Source: Roseibacillus sp. (GTDB lineage: Bacteria; Verrucomicrobiota; Verrucomicrobiia; Verrucomicrobiales; Akkermansiaceae). Taken from it: a stretch of 64,000 nt of DNA. A program made the position numbers and the translations under genes. Position 1 is the stretch's first letter. Each line of letters opens with the position of its first letter. The stretch covers positions 32,005-96,004 of the forward strand of contig JAQWTV010000066.1 of the NCBI GenBank assembly GCA_029242545.1, given 5' to 3'. Under the pieces are notes generated by a model. The model saw only the letters and a list, made by a program, of their open reading frames with translations. It made no database searches and was not told the DNA's origin. This document shows, piece by piece, positions 9,001-17,439 of this stretch.

Positions 9001-12000
9001 CGCTCCTGCAGCTATTGAGGACACCTACGCAACAGATCCCGGGGATTCAATCATAGTGGATGAACAGGATGGGGTCCTATCTAACGATTACGATCCGGAT
9101 CAGTCGGCTCTGGAAGCTGTGCTGGTTACTGGGGTTACGAGTGGGGAGCTGGTCCTGAGCCCTAACGGTGCTTTTTTCTATCGTCCGGTAGATGCGAGTC
9201 CGGGTCTGGTTTCGTTCGCTTATCGAGCGAGTGATGGAGCTCTGTCATCACCGGTGACGACGGTGCGCATTTATCTGGATCAGGCGCCTCAAGGTCTTCC
9301 TGATGACTACGTGGTGTCAGAGGACGCTCCTCTCGAGGTTGCCAGTGATCAAGGAGTGTTGGCCAATGATGGTGATGCAGAGGGAGACTCTCTGACCGCG
9401 GTTCTGCTTTCACCAGCTTCGCATGGGGCCTTGGATCTCCGTTCGGATGGATCCTTTAGCTATACGCCGGAGGAGAATTTCGAGGGGCCGGATTCCTTCC
9501 GCTATGTAGCGGCCGGGGGCGCGCGCTCTTCAGATCCGGTAGTAGTTCGGATCGCTGTGTCGGAGGTGAATGACCCTCCCGTGACAAGAGAGGATTACTA
9601 CCTGGCGATTGCCGACCAGGAGCTGCAGATTGAACCAGAGAGCGGCCTTCTCCGGAATGACACCGATGTGGATAGTCTCTCGCTGAGGGTATCGGTGACC
9701 AGGGCGCCTGCTCATGGGGAGCTGCTCATGAATGAAGATGGCTCATTTTCCTACATGCCTTCCCCGGGCTTTTCTGGAAGTGACAGTTTTACTTACAGGG
9801 TCAGCGATGGCTCTCTTTATTCCGGACCGGAGACTGTAAGCATTCAGGTTGGAGGCGCTTCCGATGCGATCGTGATCAATGAGATCATGTATCACCCTGA
9901 GAGCGGGGCTACGGGTCAGGAATTTATTGAGTTACTCAACGTTGGTGACGGGCCGGTTAGTGTCGAAGGTTGGGAGTTCACAAGTGGGGTCGAAATGGTG
10001 CTTCCAGATCTTTCTATTCCGGCCGGGGGACTGCTGGTCGTGGCTGCAGATACACAGGAATTCGTTTCCTTCTACGGAGCGGTTGACCTTCTTGTCGGTG
10101 GTTGGAGTGGCTCCCTGAGTAATCGAGGTGAGAGGATCCGTCTGGTGGATGAGAAAGGAGAGCAGGTTGATGAGGTGTCATATTATGATCAGGGAGAGTG
10201 GGCCGAAAGAAGAAGGGTGACAGATACCGGAGAGTCGGGGTGGGTATGGGAAGCAAGACATGATGGTAGAGGTGAGTCACTCGAACTCGTTTATCCGGCT
10301 CTTACTAATCGGTCAGGGCAGAATTGGAGTGCAAGCGAGGGTGGGGCTACGCCTGGAGCGGCGAACTCTACTGCCTTGGAGGAGGGCGGGGTGGCGCCTT
10401 TAATTCTGGATGTTGGGCACAGCCCCCTTGTTCCTAGCTCGACTGATACGGTGACGATTCGCGCCAGACTGAATGACACCACAGTCCTGGGTCTTTCGGT
10501 GAAGGTGCTCTACAGAGTGTCGACGCTGGATCCTGAGGATTTCACGGAAGTGGTGATGTCAGACGATGGTTTGCATAATGACGGAGCGGCAGGCGACGGG
10601 GTGTTTGGTGTTGTCCTGCCGGCAATGAATGATCAGGAGATCGTTGAGTTCTATCTGTCAGCGAATGATGGATCGAACGTCAGGACATGGCCTGCCCCTT
10701 CTGACGTAGGACAGGTAGCGAATCTCCATTATCAAGTCGACGATGCTTCCAATCCCCCGGGAGAAGGCATCTACCGCTTGATCATGACAGCCTCGGAAAA
10801 CCGGGCTTTCAACCGTATTGATCGGGATTCGAACGCGCAGCATCACTGTACTTTGCTGGCTGATGACTGCAGCGGTCCGGTGGTGCGGTATCAATGCGGG
10901 GTCCGGGTTCGGGGCGCAAGTAGTAGACAGGATACCCCCCCGCCGATGAGATTGAACCTTCCCAGGGACCGTAAGTGGAATGGAGAGAGTCAGTTAAATC
11001 TCAACACCCAGTTTACGTGGCTTCAGTTCATTGGGATGAAGCTTTTTCAGGCGAGTGATCTTCCGGCGCCGGACAGCAAGCGGATTGCACTGCGGAGGAA
11101 CGGACAGGATCTCGCCCAGGATACGGAAGAGGATTATGGAAGCTTTGTGCATCTTCAGCCTCTGAATTCTGAGTTCATAGATGATAAGCTGCCGGATGAT
11201 GCGCAGGGTAACCTTTACAAGAAGGTGCGACCAGATGTGAACTGGGCTTATCGCGGCGGTAATCTCGAGCGCTACGCCAGAGACGGATGGGGAAAGCAGA
11301 CAAACGAGTCGGAGGACGATTGGGCGGACCTCGATGAGTTCCTCCGTGTCATGAACCAGGCCGACGCCCAGCCCGACTATATTGACCAGGTTGAAGCTGT
11401 TGCGAATCTGGAACAGTGGATGCGTTGGTTTGCGGTTGAGACTCTCATCGCAAACGGAGAGACCAATGCAAGTAACGGCACTGATGACGATTACAGCATG
11501 TATCGAGGTGTTCTTGATCCGAGGTTTCAGTTCATTCCCCACGATCTGGATACAATACTTGGAAGGGGTGACGGCTCCAGAATTACGGATCCGGAGCATA
11601 CCTTGTTTGACATGACGCTATCGGGGGAATCTCTGGGCCCGCTGGTTCCGCTTTTTGAAGAACCGACAATCAGGGTTCGCTACTTCGAGGCCCTTCGGAA
11701 TCTGATAGGCACTAGTTTCTCCAAGCAAAGATTCGATGCGCTTGTAATCAATCACCTTGCTGGGTGGGTGCCCTCCGGGGTTCTTGATGATGTGATTGAT
11801 TTTATGGATGCCCGCCGTGCGTTTGTGCGGGAAACCGTTGACAGGGAGCTTGGAGGCGCGCCTCCTATGCTTGAGCCTGCAACCCTGATTGCGGAGGAGT
11901 CTCCTCGTGGTGCCCTGTATCTGAGTGAGCTTCTCGTATTAAACGAGTCGTCACATGAGGTTGATGGGAGATTTCCCGATTATATCGAGCTGGCAAACTC

Positions 12001-13906
12001 CGGGGCGAGACGTTCGCTCGCAGGCTATTCTCTTACGGACGATCCATCGGACCCGCAAAAGTTTGTCTTTCCTGTAGGGGTAGAGATCGGTTCAGGAGAT
12101 CGCCTGATGCTGTATGCTGATTCAAGAACTGGTCCGGGGATCCGGCTGGGCTTTTCCCTGAATGGATCGGGTGAGCAGGTCCTGTTTTTTGATCCAGCTG
12201 GGACGCTTCTTGATTCGGTGACCTTCGGAGCCCAGATCCCAGATCTCTCTATCGGTCGGGGTGGAGCCGCGGAAACCAGCTGGGGGCTGAATATGCCAAC
12301 ACCCTCGACAGTGAATCAGTTGCATTCCCTCGGGAGCCCCTCGGGTCTTCGCATCAATGAATGGCTGAGTAAGCCGGAGTTGGTCTACAGTGAAGATTTT
12401 GTGGAGCTCTACAATCCAGATCCGCTCCCGGTTTCGTTGGGGGGGCTTCGTATTACTAACGAGCCAATGCGCTCCATGGGTGGAGCGGTGATGCCAGCCC
12501 TGACGTTTATCAAGGGTGGAGGATTTGTAGTGTTTGAAGCGGTAGGCTCAGGAGCGGAGAATCCCTCTGAATTGCCGTTCAAGCTTGAAGCCGGGCATGA
12601 ATGGTTGGCTATTTATGGAGTTAATCAGGTGGAAATTGACCGTGTTCACGCGAGCTGTGATGCGCCCGATCAGTCCAGAGGTCGTGAAACCGATGGTGCA
12701 GCTCTTTACGCTAATTTCGAGCTTCCCACTCCTGGCCTTTCGAACGCCACTGATCTGGCAGGTGAGAGCCTAGTTCTTCAGTTCCTGAGGATCACCGAAA
12801 TCATGTATCATCCGGCTGAGTTCCCTGACTCAGAATACATTGAGTTGCGTAACGTCGGGGATCTGGAAATCAGCCTTGCTGGGGTTGAATTGACAAGAGG
12901 GGTTCGCTTCAGCTTTCCGGATGTTGTTCTCGGTCCTGGTGACTATGCCGTGGTTGTGTCCGATATAAACGAATTTGAGGCGGCGCACGGCGTGGGTATT
13001 AATGTGCTGGGAGAGTGGTCTGGAAGGCTCGATAACGATGAGGATCGTTTGAGGCTTGAGATTTCCGAGCTTAATGCAGCAGTGCATGATTTTACTTACC
13101 GAGATTGGTGGTATCCCTCTACCGATGGAGAGGGTTTTTCTCTGATCATCGTCGATGACTCATTGCGCCCGGGGACATGGCAGGAGCAAGCTAGTTGGGC
13201 AGCAGGAGTGGCAGGTGGAGGATCTCCCGGGATCAGCGGCGGCTTCTTTGTCTTCGGAGGTGCCAGTCAAGAGGTAAGCCTTCCGGCCGCAGCTACGCTG
13301 GATGCAACAGTGAGTTATGGCTCCCTGAGTCCAGATTCGATTACGCTCAGGTGGAGCCAGCAGGAAGGCCCTGCACCGGCGATCTTCGGGAATAGTGAAA
13401 ACGAAGATACTATCGTAACTGCAGCTGTCGGCGGACGGTATACGTTTTCGTTGGAAGCCACTGCCTCGGACGGTTCCTCGCAGACCGGGAGTGTGTCTGT
13501 TGTGTTCCGGGATTCCTATGATACATGGGCACAGCGGCGCTTTGGTGACGTTGGGCAGATGGCGGCGCAGAGAGCGGCAGATCCGGATGCGGATGGATTT
13601 AGCAACCTGTTGGAGTTTGGTCTAGGTCTCGATCCCGTTTTGTCGGATCGGGATTCTCTTGCTGCTCCCTTTGTGGCGCCCACTGGGGAGCTTACGATGG
13701 TGTATTTCCGTCCCTATCTGTCGGAAGCAACTCGCATTGTTGCAGAGGTGTCGTCAGACCTTCTTTTCTGGCAAGCGGGGCCTGAAGTGGTCTCGGAATC
13801 TGTAATCTGGCAGACGGTCGAGGGGGAGTGGGTTCAGGCCCGGGATCTCTTTCCTTACGATGGTGCAACTTCCCGGTTTATCCGGCTCCGGGTGGAAGCG
13901 GATTAA
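6098..13906 (+). CDS. Giant secreted protein: nested cadherin-like repeats, jelly-roll inserts, four lamin-tail domains and CotH kinase domain
   Basis: Roughly 2,600 residues, exported by an N-terminal signal (Arg-rich start, then LLFSVAAVAVPVA). Numbering from the open frame at 6020, the order is: seven cadherin-like/VCBS-type repeats over about 50-1275 (each with NDxDxxGD, GxFxYxPxxxFxGxDxFxY); jelly-roll sugar-binding-like modules inserted at about 100-290 and 650-830 (YLNGVEVGRDN, NTLAVEIHQ); lamin-tail domain at about 1281-1420 (INEIMYHPES, EFIELLN); a Fn3-like domain; a CotH kinase-like domain at about 1580-1940; three more lamin-tail domains at about 1960, 2108 and 2255; a PKD-like domain at about 2410-2500; and a C-terminal DPDADGFSNLLEFGLGLDP segment typical of Verrucomicrobia. 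Probably a cell-surface or matrix adhesin. ATG 6098 places the signal peptide correctly; TTG 6020 and ATG 6143 are alternatives. Confidence 0.88.
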   Translation: METPSPRRVLFRFPAMWVSGIQSLLFSVAAVAVPVAVDDRYQVTEDLVLNTQSGPLIATDLDSSNGTINPSFDGEWDYLDQLENQLGAGMSYPVDGLGRDWTSVDFEVGSSTVGPWVSGALPLQGGVVQAFPAATPNLLLGIGGGLNGQNLVTTYLFRNTFTLSAEEVSEEKWIANLAVDDGCVIFINGIEAGSLFMPDGAIDSDTLASNSDESSYFAVELDVAGVLREGQNTIAVEVHQANLGSSDVGLDLSLEGGGGASGGFVFSDDVFGTTQPEYAAGALDPAGGFAGSGLRITIGGLDNRFVPGPHATSGAFTQSFTIAASASVQIDFRYRLVNSDPLEASEFGEAVLEVDGIRYGSDTDDSLVRISNGGDSGWRSASFILPLEAGSHTIALGAYSGGTSRGNEVINVYFDDVLVQQGDGAIGGVLSNDSVGSEPVVRVITPPVNGDVNMAESGVFLYIPDPNFFGIDRFTYEVSDVAGVSDEAEVVIEVVPVNDAPVALPESFALDEDELLVVDTGANSILANDEDLEGEVLSAILDEGVRHGTLSLDASGLFTYAPEENFFGTDSFSYRVSDGVFESAPVMVTLLVGPTPDPPVARDDLFEVGENVALEAIAEGGAQSGEQGVVPYGAEWKYDDSGSDLGEAWRALDFDDSQWASGPAELGYGDDDENTQVGFGGNPRNRNPTTYFRHTFTVDAVNSIIGSRCRVFRDDGIVVYLNGVEVGRDNIGANPSYEDFASSAEDDGNLEIELSPVSPDLFVEGENTLAVEIHQSDRQSSDISFNLELEITRAQRSGLLANDLDPDQAGLVAVLESGPANGVVNLDETGAFTYTPPLNFEGEDQFTYRALNQEGASIGVVTINVIPGTNDIPETEPDVYQISEDVEYFRSSEEGVLSNDIDPDGDPIQAALVESTAHGELLFNEDGSFSYAPRRDYFGPDSFAYTVSDGISVSPVEVVILNVSNVPDAPAAIEDTYATDPGDSIIVDEQDGVLSNDYDPDQSALEAVLVTGVTSGELVLSPNGAFFYRPVDASPGLVSFAYRASDGALSSPVTTVRIYLDQAPQGLPDDYVVSEDAPLEVASDQGVLANDGDAEGDSLTAVLLSPASHGALDLRSDGSFSYTPEENFEGPDSFRYVAAGGARSSDPVVVRIAVSEVNDPPVTREDYYLAIADQELQIEPESGLLRNDTDVDSLSLRVSVTRAPAHGELLMNEDGSFSYMPSPGFSGSDSFTYRVSDGSLYSGPETVSIQVGGASDAIVINEIMYHPESGATGQEFIELLNVGDGPVSVEGWEFTSGVEMVLPDLSIPAGGLLVVAADTQEFVSFYGAVDLLVGGWSGSLSNRGERIRLVDEKGEQVDEVSYYDQGEWAERRRVTDTGESGWVWEARHDGRGESLELVYPALTNRSGQNWSASEGGATPGAANSTALEEGGVAPLILDVGHSPLVPSSTDTVTIRARLNDTTVLGLSVKVLYRVSTLDPEDFTEVVMSDDGLHNDGAAGDGVFGVVLPAMNDQEIVEFYLSANDGSNVRTWPAPSDVGQVANLHYQVDDASNPPGEGIYRLIMTASENRAFNRIDRDSNAQHHCTLLADDCSGPVVRYQCGVRVRGASSRQDTPPPMRLNLPRDRKWNGESQLNLNTQFTWLQFIGMKLFQASDLPAPDSKRIALRRNGQDLAQDTEEDYGSFVHLQPLNSEFIDDKLPDDAQGNLYKKVRPDVNWAYRGGNLERYARDGWGKQTNESEDDWADLDEFLRVMNQADAQPDYIDQVEAVANLEQWMRWFAVETLIANGETNASNGTDDDYSMYRGVLDPRFQFIPHDLDTILGRGDGSRITDPEHTLFDMTLSGESLGPLVPLFEEPTIRVRYFEALRNLIGTSFSKQRFDALVINHLAGWVPSGVLDDVIDFMDARRAFVRETVDRELGGAPPMLEPATLIAEESPRGALYLSELLVLNESSHEVDGRFPDYIELANSGARRSLAGYSLTDDPSDPQKFVFPVGVEIGSGDRLMLYADSRTGPGIRLGFSLNGSGEQVLFFDPAGTLLDSVTFGAQIPDLSIGRGGAAETSWGLNMPTPSTVNQLHSLGSPSGLRINEWLSKPELVYSEDFVELYNPDPLPVSLGGLRITNEPMRSMGGAVMPALTFIKGGGFVVFEAVGSGAENPSELPFKLEAGHEWLAIYGVNQVEIDRVHASCDAPDQSRGRETDGAALYANFELPTPGLSNATDLAGESLVLQFLRITEIMYHPAEFPDSEYIELRNVGDLEISLAGVELTRGVRFSFPDVVLGPGDYAVVVSDINEFEAAHGVGINVLGEWSGRLDNDEDRLRLEISELNAAVHDFTYRDWWYPSTDGEGFSLIIVDDSLRPGTWQEQASWAAGVAGGGSPGISGGFFVFGGASQEVSLPAAATLDATVSYGSLSPDSITLRWSQQEGPAPAIFGNSENEDTIVTAAVGGRYTFSLEATASDGSSQTGSVSVVFRDSYDTWAQRRFGDVGQMAAQRAADPDADGFSNLLEFGLGLDPVLSDRDSLAAPFVAPTGELTMVYFRPYLSEATRIVAEVSSDLLFWQAGPEVVSESVIWQTVEGEWVQARDLFPYDGATSRFIRLRVEAD

Positions 13907-14011
13907 AATGATATCAGGGATTCGATACGCCCAGCGGAGGTACAGCGTTGATCAAGGAATTGATCCTGGGATTGCCGTGAGTTTGAAGGTGCGGTAATTA
14001 CGGGTCTTGCC

Positions 14012-16084
14012 ATGAAAAAGCGCAGGATAGTCCTCCTACTGATTTTACTAACCCCGGGAGGGGGTAGTTTCGGGCAGGATGTGAGGGATAGCCCTCTTCA
14101 AGGCACTGAGGAAGGAGTGGCGGCAGGAGAAGAGGCCTCCGTGTTAACGCGTCCAGATGCAAGGACGATGACCTTGAGTATCCCTGGACCCAGAGGATTG
14201 ATTACAGACCGGAACGGTAGGCCGCTTGCCGAGAACAGGGTGGGGTATCAGCTCGCGCTTCAGTTCGCGCATTTTTCCGATCCGGGTGATGAAGATATTC
14301 TGAATTGGGCGAAGAAGCGCCTGAGCCATGCATCGAAGATCGCAGAGAAGAAGTATGTGGTTTCAGATGAGGACCTTCTCTCTCACTATAAAGACCGGCG
14401 CTGGCTCCCCCTTGTTTTTGGCGCTTCCCCAGTGCCGCCCGAGAAAGAGAAGGCGTTGAATGGGCAGCTCATGTCCGGCTTGATTATGCACCCTGTCTAC
14501 TTGCGGCATTATCCGGGAGGAGACTCAACAGCTCACGTCATCGGATACGTGAGGAGCAAAGGAAAATTGCCTACGGGTCCGATCGTTCATGGTGACCTTC
14601 TTTTTGAGGATACCCGTGGAGACGCCGGGCTTGAGAGGACAATGGACGAGGATCTGACCGGAAGAGCGGGAGAGCGGAAGTTGATTTTTGATTCCAACGG
14701 CAGAAAAATTCGCGATGAGTTAACCGAGCGCCCCGGGATCGGACATACGGTTGTAACGACCTTGAATCTCGATTGGCAGCAGCATGCGGAAAAGGTTCTG
14801 AAAGACAGTTGTCAGCGTGGAGCATTCGTAGTTGTGGATATTCCAACAGGTGAAGTCCTTGTTCTCGCTTCCAGACCTAGCTACGACATCAATGTCTGGA
14901 TTCCGCGTATCAGTAACGAGGAGCTTGGAGTGCTCATGGATGATGAATCCCGCCCCATGTTTGGCCGTGCCTTTCAAGGGTTGTATCCCCCCGCGTCAAG
15001 CTTCAAGCCAGTAGTAGCCCTGACCGCCTTGACCCAGAAAGTAGTTGAGGAATGGACGGAGGTTGACTGTCCGGAGTTTATTGAAGTGGGAACGATCCGA
15101 CCAACCAAGATGTGGAACTGGACGAAGGAACCCGAGGGTCTTATGAATGTGACCCGAGCGTTAGCTCGTTCGAATAATTGCTGGTTCTATCTGGTTGGAA
15201 TCGACACCGGGCCGAGTTCGTTTTTGTCGACAGCGCGAAAACTTGGGTATGGATCCGGATCTGGATTGCCCCTTTTCGGCGAGTCCTCTGGACGAGTCCC
15301 GACAAATGAGTACGTGCTTAAGAAATACGGAAGGCCCTTTACCGATGGTGATACAGCGAATTATTCCATCGGTCAGGCTTGGGAAGCCACCCCTCTTCAG
15401 GTTGCTCAGTCCATGGCAGGAATTGCGAACGGCTCTGTATTGCCGAAATTGCAGTTGATCCGTCAGATTCAGGATCCCGCTGGGGGAGTGCTTGAGGCCG
15501 CAGATCCGCAGTCTCGCAATTCTCTCGATTTGGATCCGGACGCGGTACAGATAGTCCATCAGGGTATGTACGATGTTGCCCATTCCTCCTGGGGCACCGG
15601 ACGGAGGGGAGGCCTTACCTTTGCCGAGGTTTGCGCAAAGACAGGAACAGGCCAATGGATCCCTGCGCTCAATCAAGAGGTGGCTTGGTATGCCGGTTTC
15701 TTTCCAGCAGAAAATCCACGACTCGCATTTACAGCGCTTTATGAAGGTGATCCGGGAGAGGATATCTCTGGTGGCAGGAAGGCGGCACCAATGATTCCGG
15801 CGTTTTTTGAGGAATTTAAGGAAGAAATCGAGAATATGATTCGTCCTCCGTCCAAGGCGCTCGTCGTGGTTGAGGAGCAAGAGGATCCTGCTTCGCCCAT
15901 ACCTGCAGCGCAGCCAGTTGACGAAGAGGGTAACCTGATCCCCTTAAATGGAAAAATCCTAAAGGCAATTCCAGTGGAAAAGTGGGAAGAAGATGGAGAG
16001 CCAGTAGATCCGGTCGGGGAGGCTCTTCCTGCTATTCCTGTTGATGGAGCTCCGGTAGCCATTCCGGTTGAAGAGGATGAATAG
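14012..16084 (+). CDS. Penicillin-binding protein, class B transpeptidase (PBP2/MrdA-like)
   Basis: D,D-transpeptidase that cross-links peptidoglycan. The 690-residue protein has a short hydrophobic N-terminus (VLLLILLTP), the PBP-dimerisation start GPRGLITDRNGRPLAENR, and all three transpeptidase motifs: SSFK with catalytic Ser329 and Lys332, SNN at 387-389 and KTG at 543-545. The sequence YSIGQAWEATPLQVAQ is also class B typical. The final 80 residues are acidic and proline-rich with recurring AIPV units (KAIPVEKWE, PAIPVDG, VAIPVEEDE), which is an unusual tail. The first hydrophobic stretch is short for a PBP anchor and could act as a signal peptide instead. It leads a plus-strand run with DUF6941, SDR and GH75-like genes. 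A role in elongation is inferred from PBP2 similarity. Confidence 0.88.
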   Translation: MKKRRIVLLLILLTPGGGSFGQDVRDSPLQGTEEGVAAGEEASVLTRPDARTMTLSIPGPRGLITDRNGRPLAENRVGYQLALQFAHFSDPGDEDILNWAKKRLSHASKIAEKKYVVSDEDLLSHYKDRRWLPLVFGASPVPPEKEKALNGQLMSGLIMHPVYLRHYPGGDSTAHVIGYVRSKGKLPTGPIVHGDLLFEDTRGDAGLERTMDEDLTGRAGERKLIFDSNGRKIRDELTERPGIGHTVVTTLNLDWQQHAEKVLKDSCQRGAFVVVDIPTGEVLVLASRPSYDINVWIPRISNEELGVLMDDESRPMFGRAFQGLYPPASSFKPVVALTALTQKVVEEWTEVDCPEFIEVGTIRPTKMWNWTKEPEGLMNVTRALARSNNCWFYLVGIDTGPSSFLSTARKLGYGSGSGLPLFGESSGRVPTNEYVLKKYGRPFTDGDTANYSIGQAWEATPLQVAQSMAGIANGSVLPKLQLIRQIQDPAGGVLEAADPQSRNSLDLDPDAVQIVHQGMYDVAHSSWGTGRRGGLTFAEVCAKTGTGQWIPALNQEVAWYAGFFPAENPRLAFTALYEGDPGEDISGGRKAAPMIPAFFEEFKEEIENMIRPPSKALVVVEEQEDPASPIPAAQPVDEEGNLIPLNGKILKAIPVEKWEEDGEPVDPVGEALPAIPVDGAPVAIPVEEDE

Positions 16085-16147
16085 GCTAGGGACTTGGCGC
16101 TGGACGTTTGATGTTCATCGGTCCAGACACAACAGGTCAGATACGTA

Positions 16148-16585
16148 ATGGATATCCAAATAGCAACTCTCTGTGATTTCGCTGCCGACTATGGAAACGG
16201 TAAGATGGTGATTAACGGGACCTTCGATGCGCTGCGTGCGACGAAGCTCCCAGTAGTGCATCCCCATTGTTCCCTCGCAATGCGAATTTGTGTTCTTCCG
16301 GAGGACTCCGGTGACCACAAGATGACGATCAATATTATTGATGAGGATGGGAATTCGGTGGACCCATCTAAAATGCCAATCCGTGCGGATATGCCGATTA
16401 AGGTTCCTGATGAGGTCCCTTTCCTGACTCGTAATCTTGTTCTTAACTTTCAGGGCCTAAAGTTCTTGAGTGCCGGAATTTATCATGTCGATGTTACGGT
16501 GGACGGAGAGCTTGTTATCAGGCTTCCACTCCGGGTTGTGAAAGTGCAGGGTCAAGGCGCTCTCTCGCAGCCTGTCGAGGAATAG
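16148..16585 (+). CDS. DUF6941 family protein
   Basis: A 145-residue soluble protein matching the DUF6941 pattern as I know it: start MDIQIATLCDFA, then NGTFDAL, HCSLAMRI, and a predicted beta-sandwich ending VDGELVIRLPLRVV. No signal peptide or membrane helix is present, and no catalytic motif is visible. The function of the family is not known. It lies 63 bases after the penicillin-binding protein gene and 20 bases before the SDR gene, so it is probably cotranscribed with them, but that context does not define its job. Confidence 0.7.
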   Translation: MDIQIATLCDFAADYGNGKMVINGTFDALRATKLPVVHPHCSLAMRICVLPEDSGDHKMTINIIDEDGNSVDPSKMPIRADMPIKVPDEVPFLTRNLVLNFQGLKFLSAGIYHVDVTVDGELVIRLPLRVVKVQGQGALSQPVEE

Positions 16586-16605
16586 ATTAGCGTAATGATA
16601 ACAAG

Positions 16606-17427
16606 GTGGCTTCCCCTCTTCTCTACGACTGTTCTCTAATCACGGGGGCCTCAAGTGGCCTCGGAGAGGAGTTCTCCTGTCAGCTTGCTCCTCATTGTAG
16701 ACGGCTCGTCCTCGTAGCGCGCCGGGAGGATAGGTTGGAGGCTTTGCGGGACCAGCTGTGTAGTGAGAACCCGGGACTTGAGATTGCGATATTTGACGCT
16801 GATTTGACTTCGTCGGAGGCGCGTGAAGAGCTGGTTGCCAAAGTTAAGGAAAGTGATTGGGCGCCCAGTCTTCTGGTCAATAACGCCGGGATGGGAGATT
16901 ACGGAGAATTCGTAACAGGTGACTGGGGGAAATTGGAGCAGATGCTGAGCTTGAACATCATTGCTCTTACGCATCTGACCCATGGATTTCTTCCCGGCAT
17001 GATCCAATCAAGGCATGGAGCAGTGCTGAATGTCAGTTCTCTCGCCTCTCTGCTCCCCATCCCCGACTTTGCGGTCTACGCAGCGAGCAAATCCTACGTG
17101 ACCAGTTTTTCCGAAGCATTGCGGCTCGAGTTGAATGAGCATGAAATTCCTGTCCTGACTGTCTGTCCAGGTCCGGTTCATACCGGGTTTGGAGAGATTG
17201 CGGGTCGGGAAGGATCCCTTGAGGGTAGTCCGGCTCGGGAGTGGTTCTTTGTCTCCAAAGAGGAGGTCGTTCTCGATGCTTTGCTAGCGCTCCAGCGCGA
17301 GCAACCTCGATCCTATCCAGGCTTGAAGGTGTCTCTCATTGCTGCGGGACTTGCTAGTATGCCTCCTGGGATACTCCGTTATTTCATGCGCAACAGGCCA
17401 CGCGCCGTCCCGGAGGATGGGGATTGA
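16606..17427 (+). CDS. SDR family NAD(P)-dependent oxidoreductase
   Basis: Classical short-chain dehydrogenase/reductase of 273 residues. The cofactor motif TGASSGLG (residues about 14-21), the NNAG motif (VNNAGMGDYGEF), the catalytic serine region (NVSSLASLLP) and YxxxK (Y158, K162 in YAASKSY) are all present. The basic residues VARREDRL after the second strand favour NADP(H). The start is GTG at 16606, which places the Rossmann motif at the usual distance. The substrate cannot be read from the sequence; members of this subgroup (DltE/YqjQ-like) act on diverse carbonyls. It lies between DUF6941 and the GH75-like gene, 12 bases upstream of the latter. Confidence 0.88.
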   Translation: MASPLLYDCSLITGASSGLGEEFSCQLAPHCRRLVLVARREDRLEALRDQLCSENPGLEIAIFDADLTSSEAREELVAKVKESDWAPSLLVNNAGMGDYGEFVTGDWGKLEQMLSLNIIALTHLTHGFLPGMIQSRHGAVLNVSSLASLLPIPDFAVYAASKSYVTSFSEALRLELNEHEIPVLTVCPGPVHTGFGEIAGREGSLEGSPAREWFFVSKEEVVLDALLALQREQPRSYPGLKVSLIAAGLASMPPGILRYFMRNRPRAVPEDGD

Positions 17428-17439
17428 ATTAGCTTTGCC

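Noticed and set aside
7400..9850. Tandem DNA repeat array
   Set aside because: The repetition is at the protein level (diverged cadherin-like domains); no long identical DNA units are visible.
10994..11599. A 201-codon minus-strand ORF
   Set aside because: Antisense to the CotH-like domain of the giant gene; no protein-like features.
15161..15880. A 239-codon minus-strand ORF
   Set aside because: Antisense to the transpeptidase motifs SNN and KTG of the penicillin-binding protein gene, which are certain.
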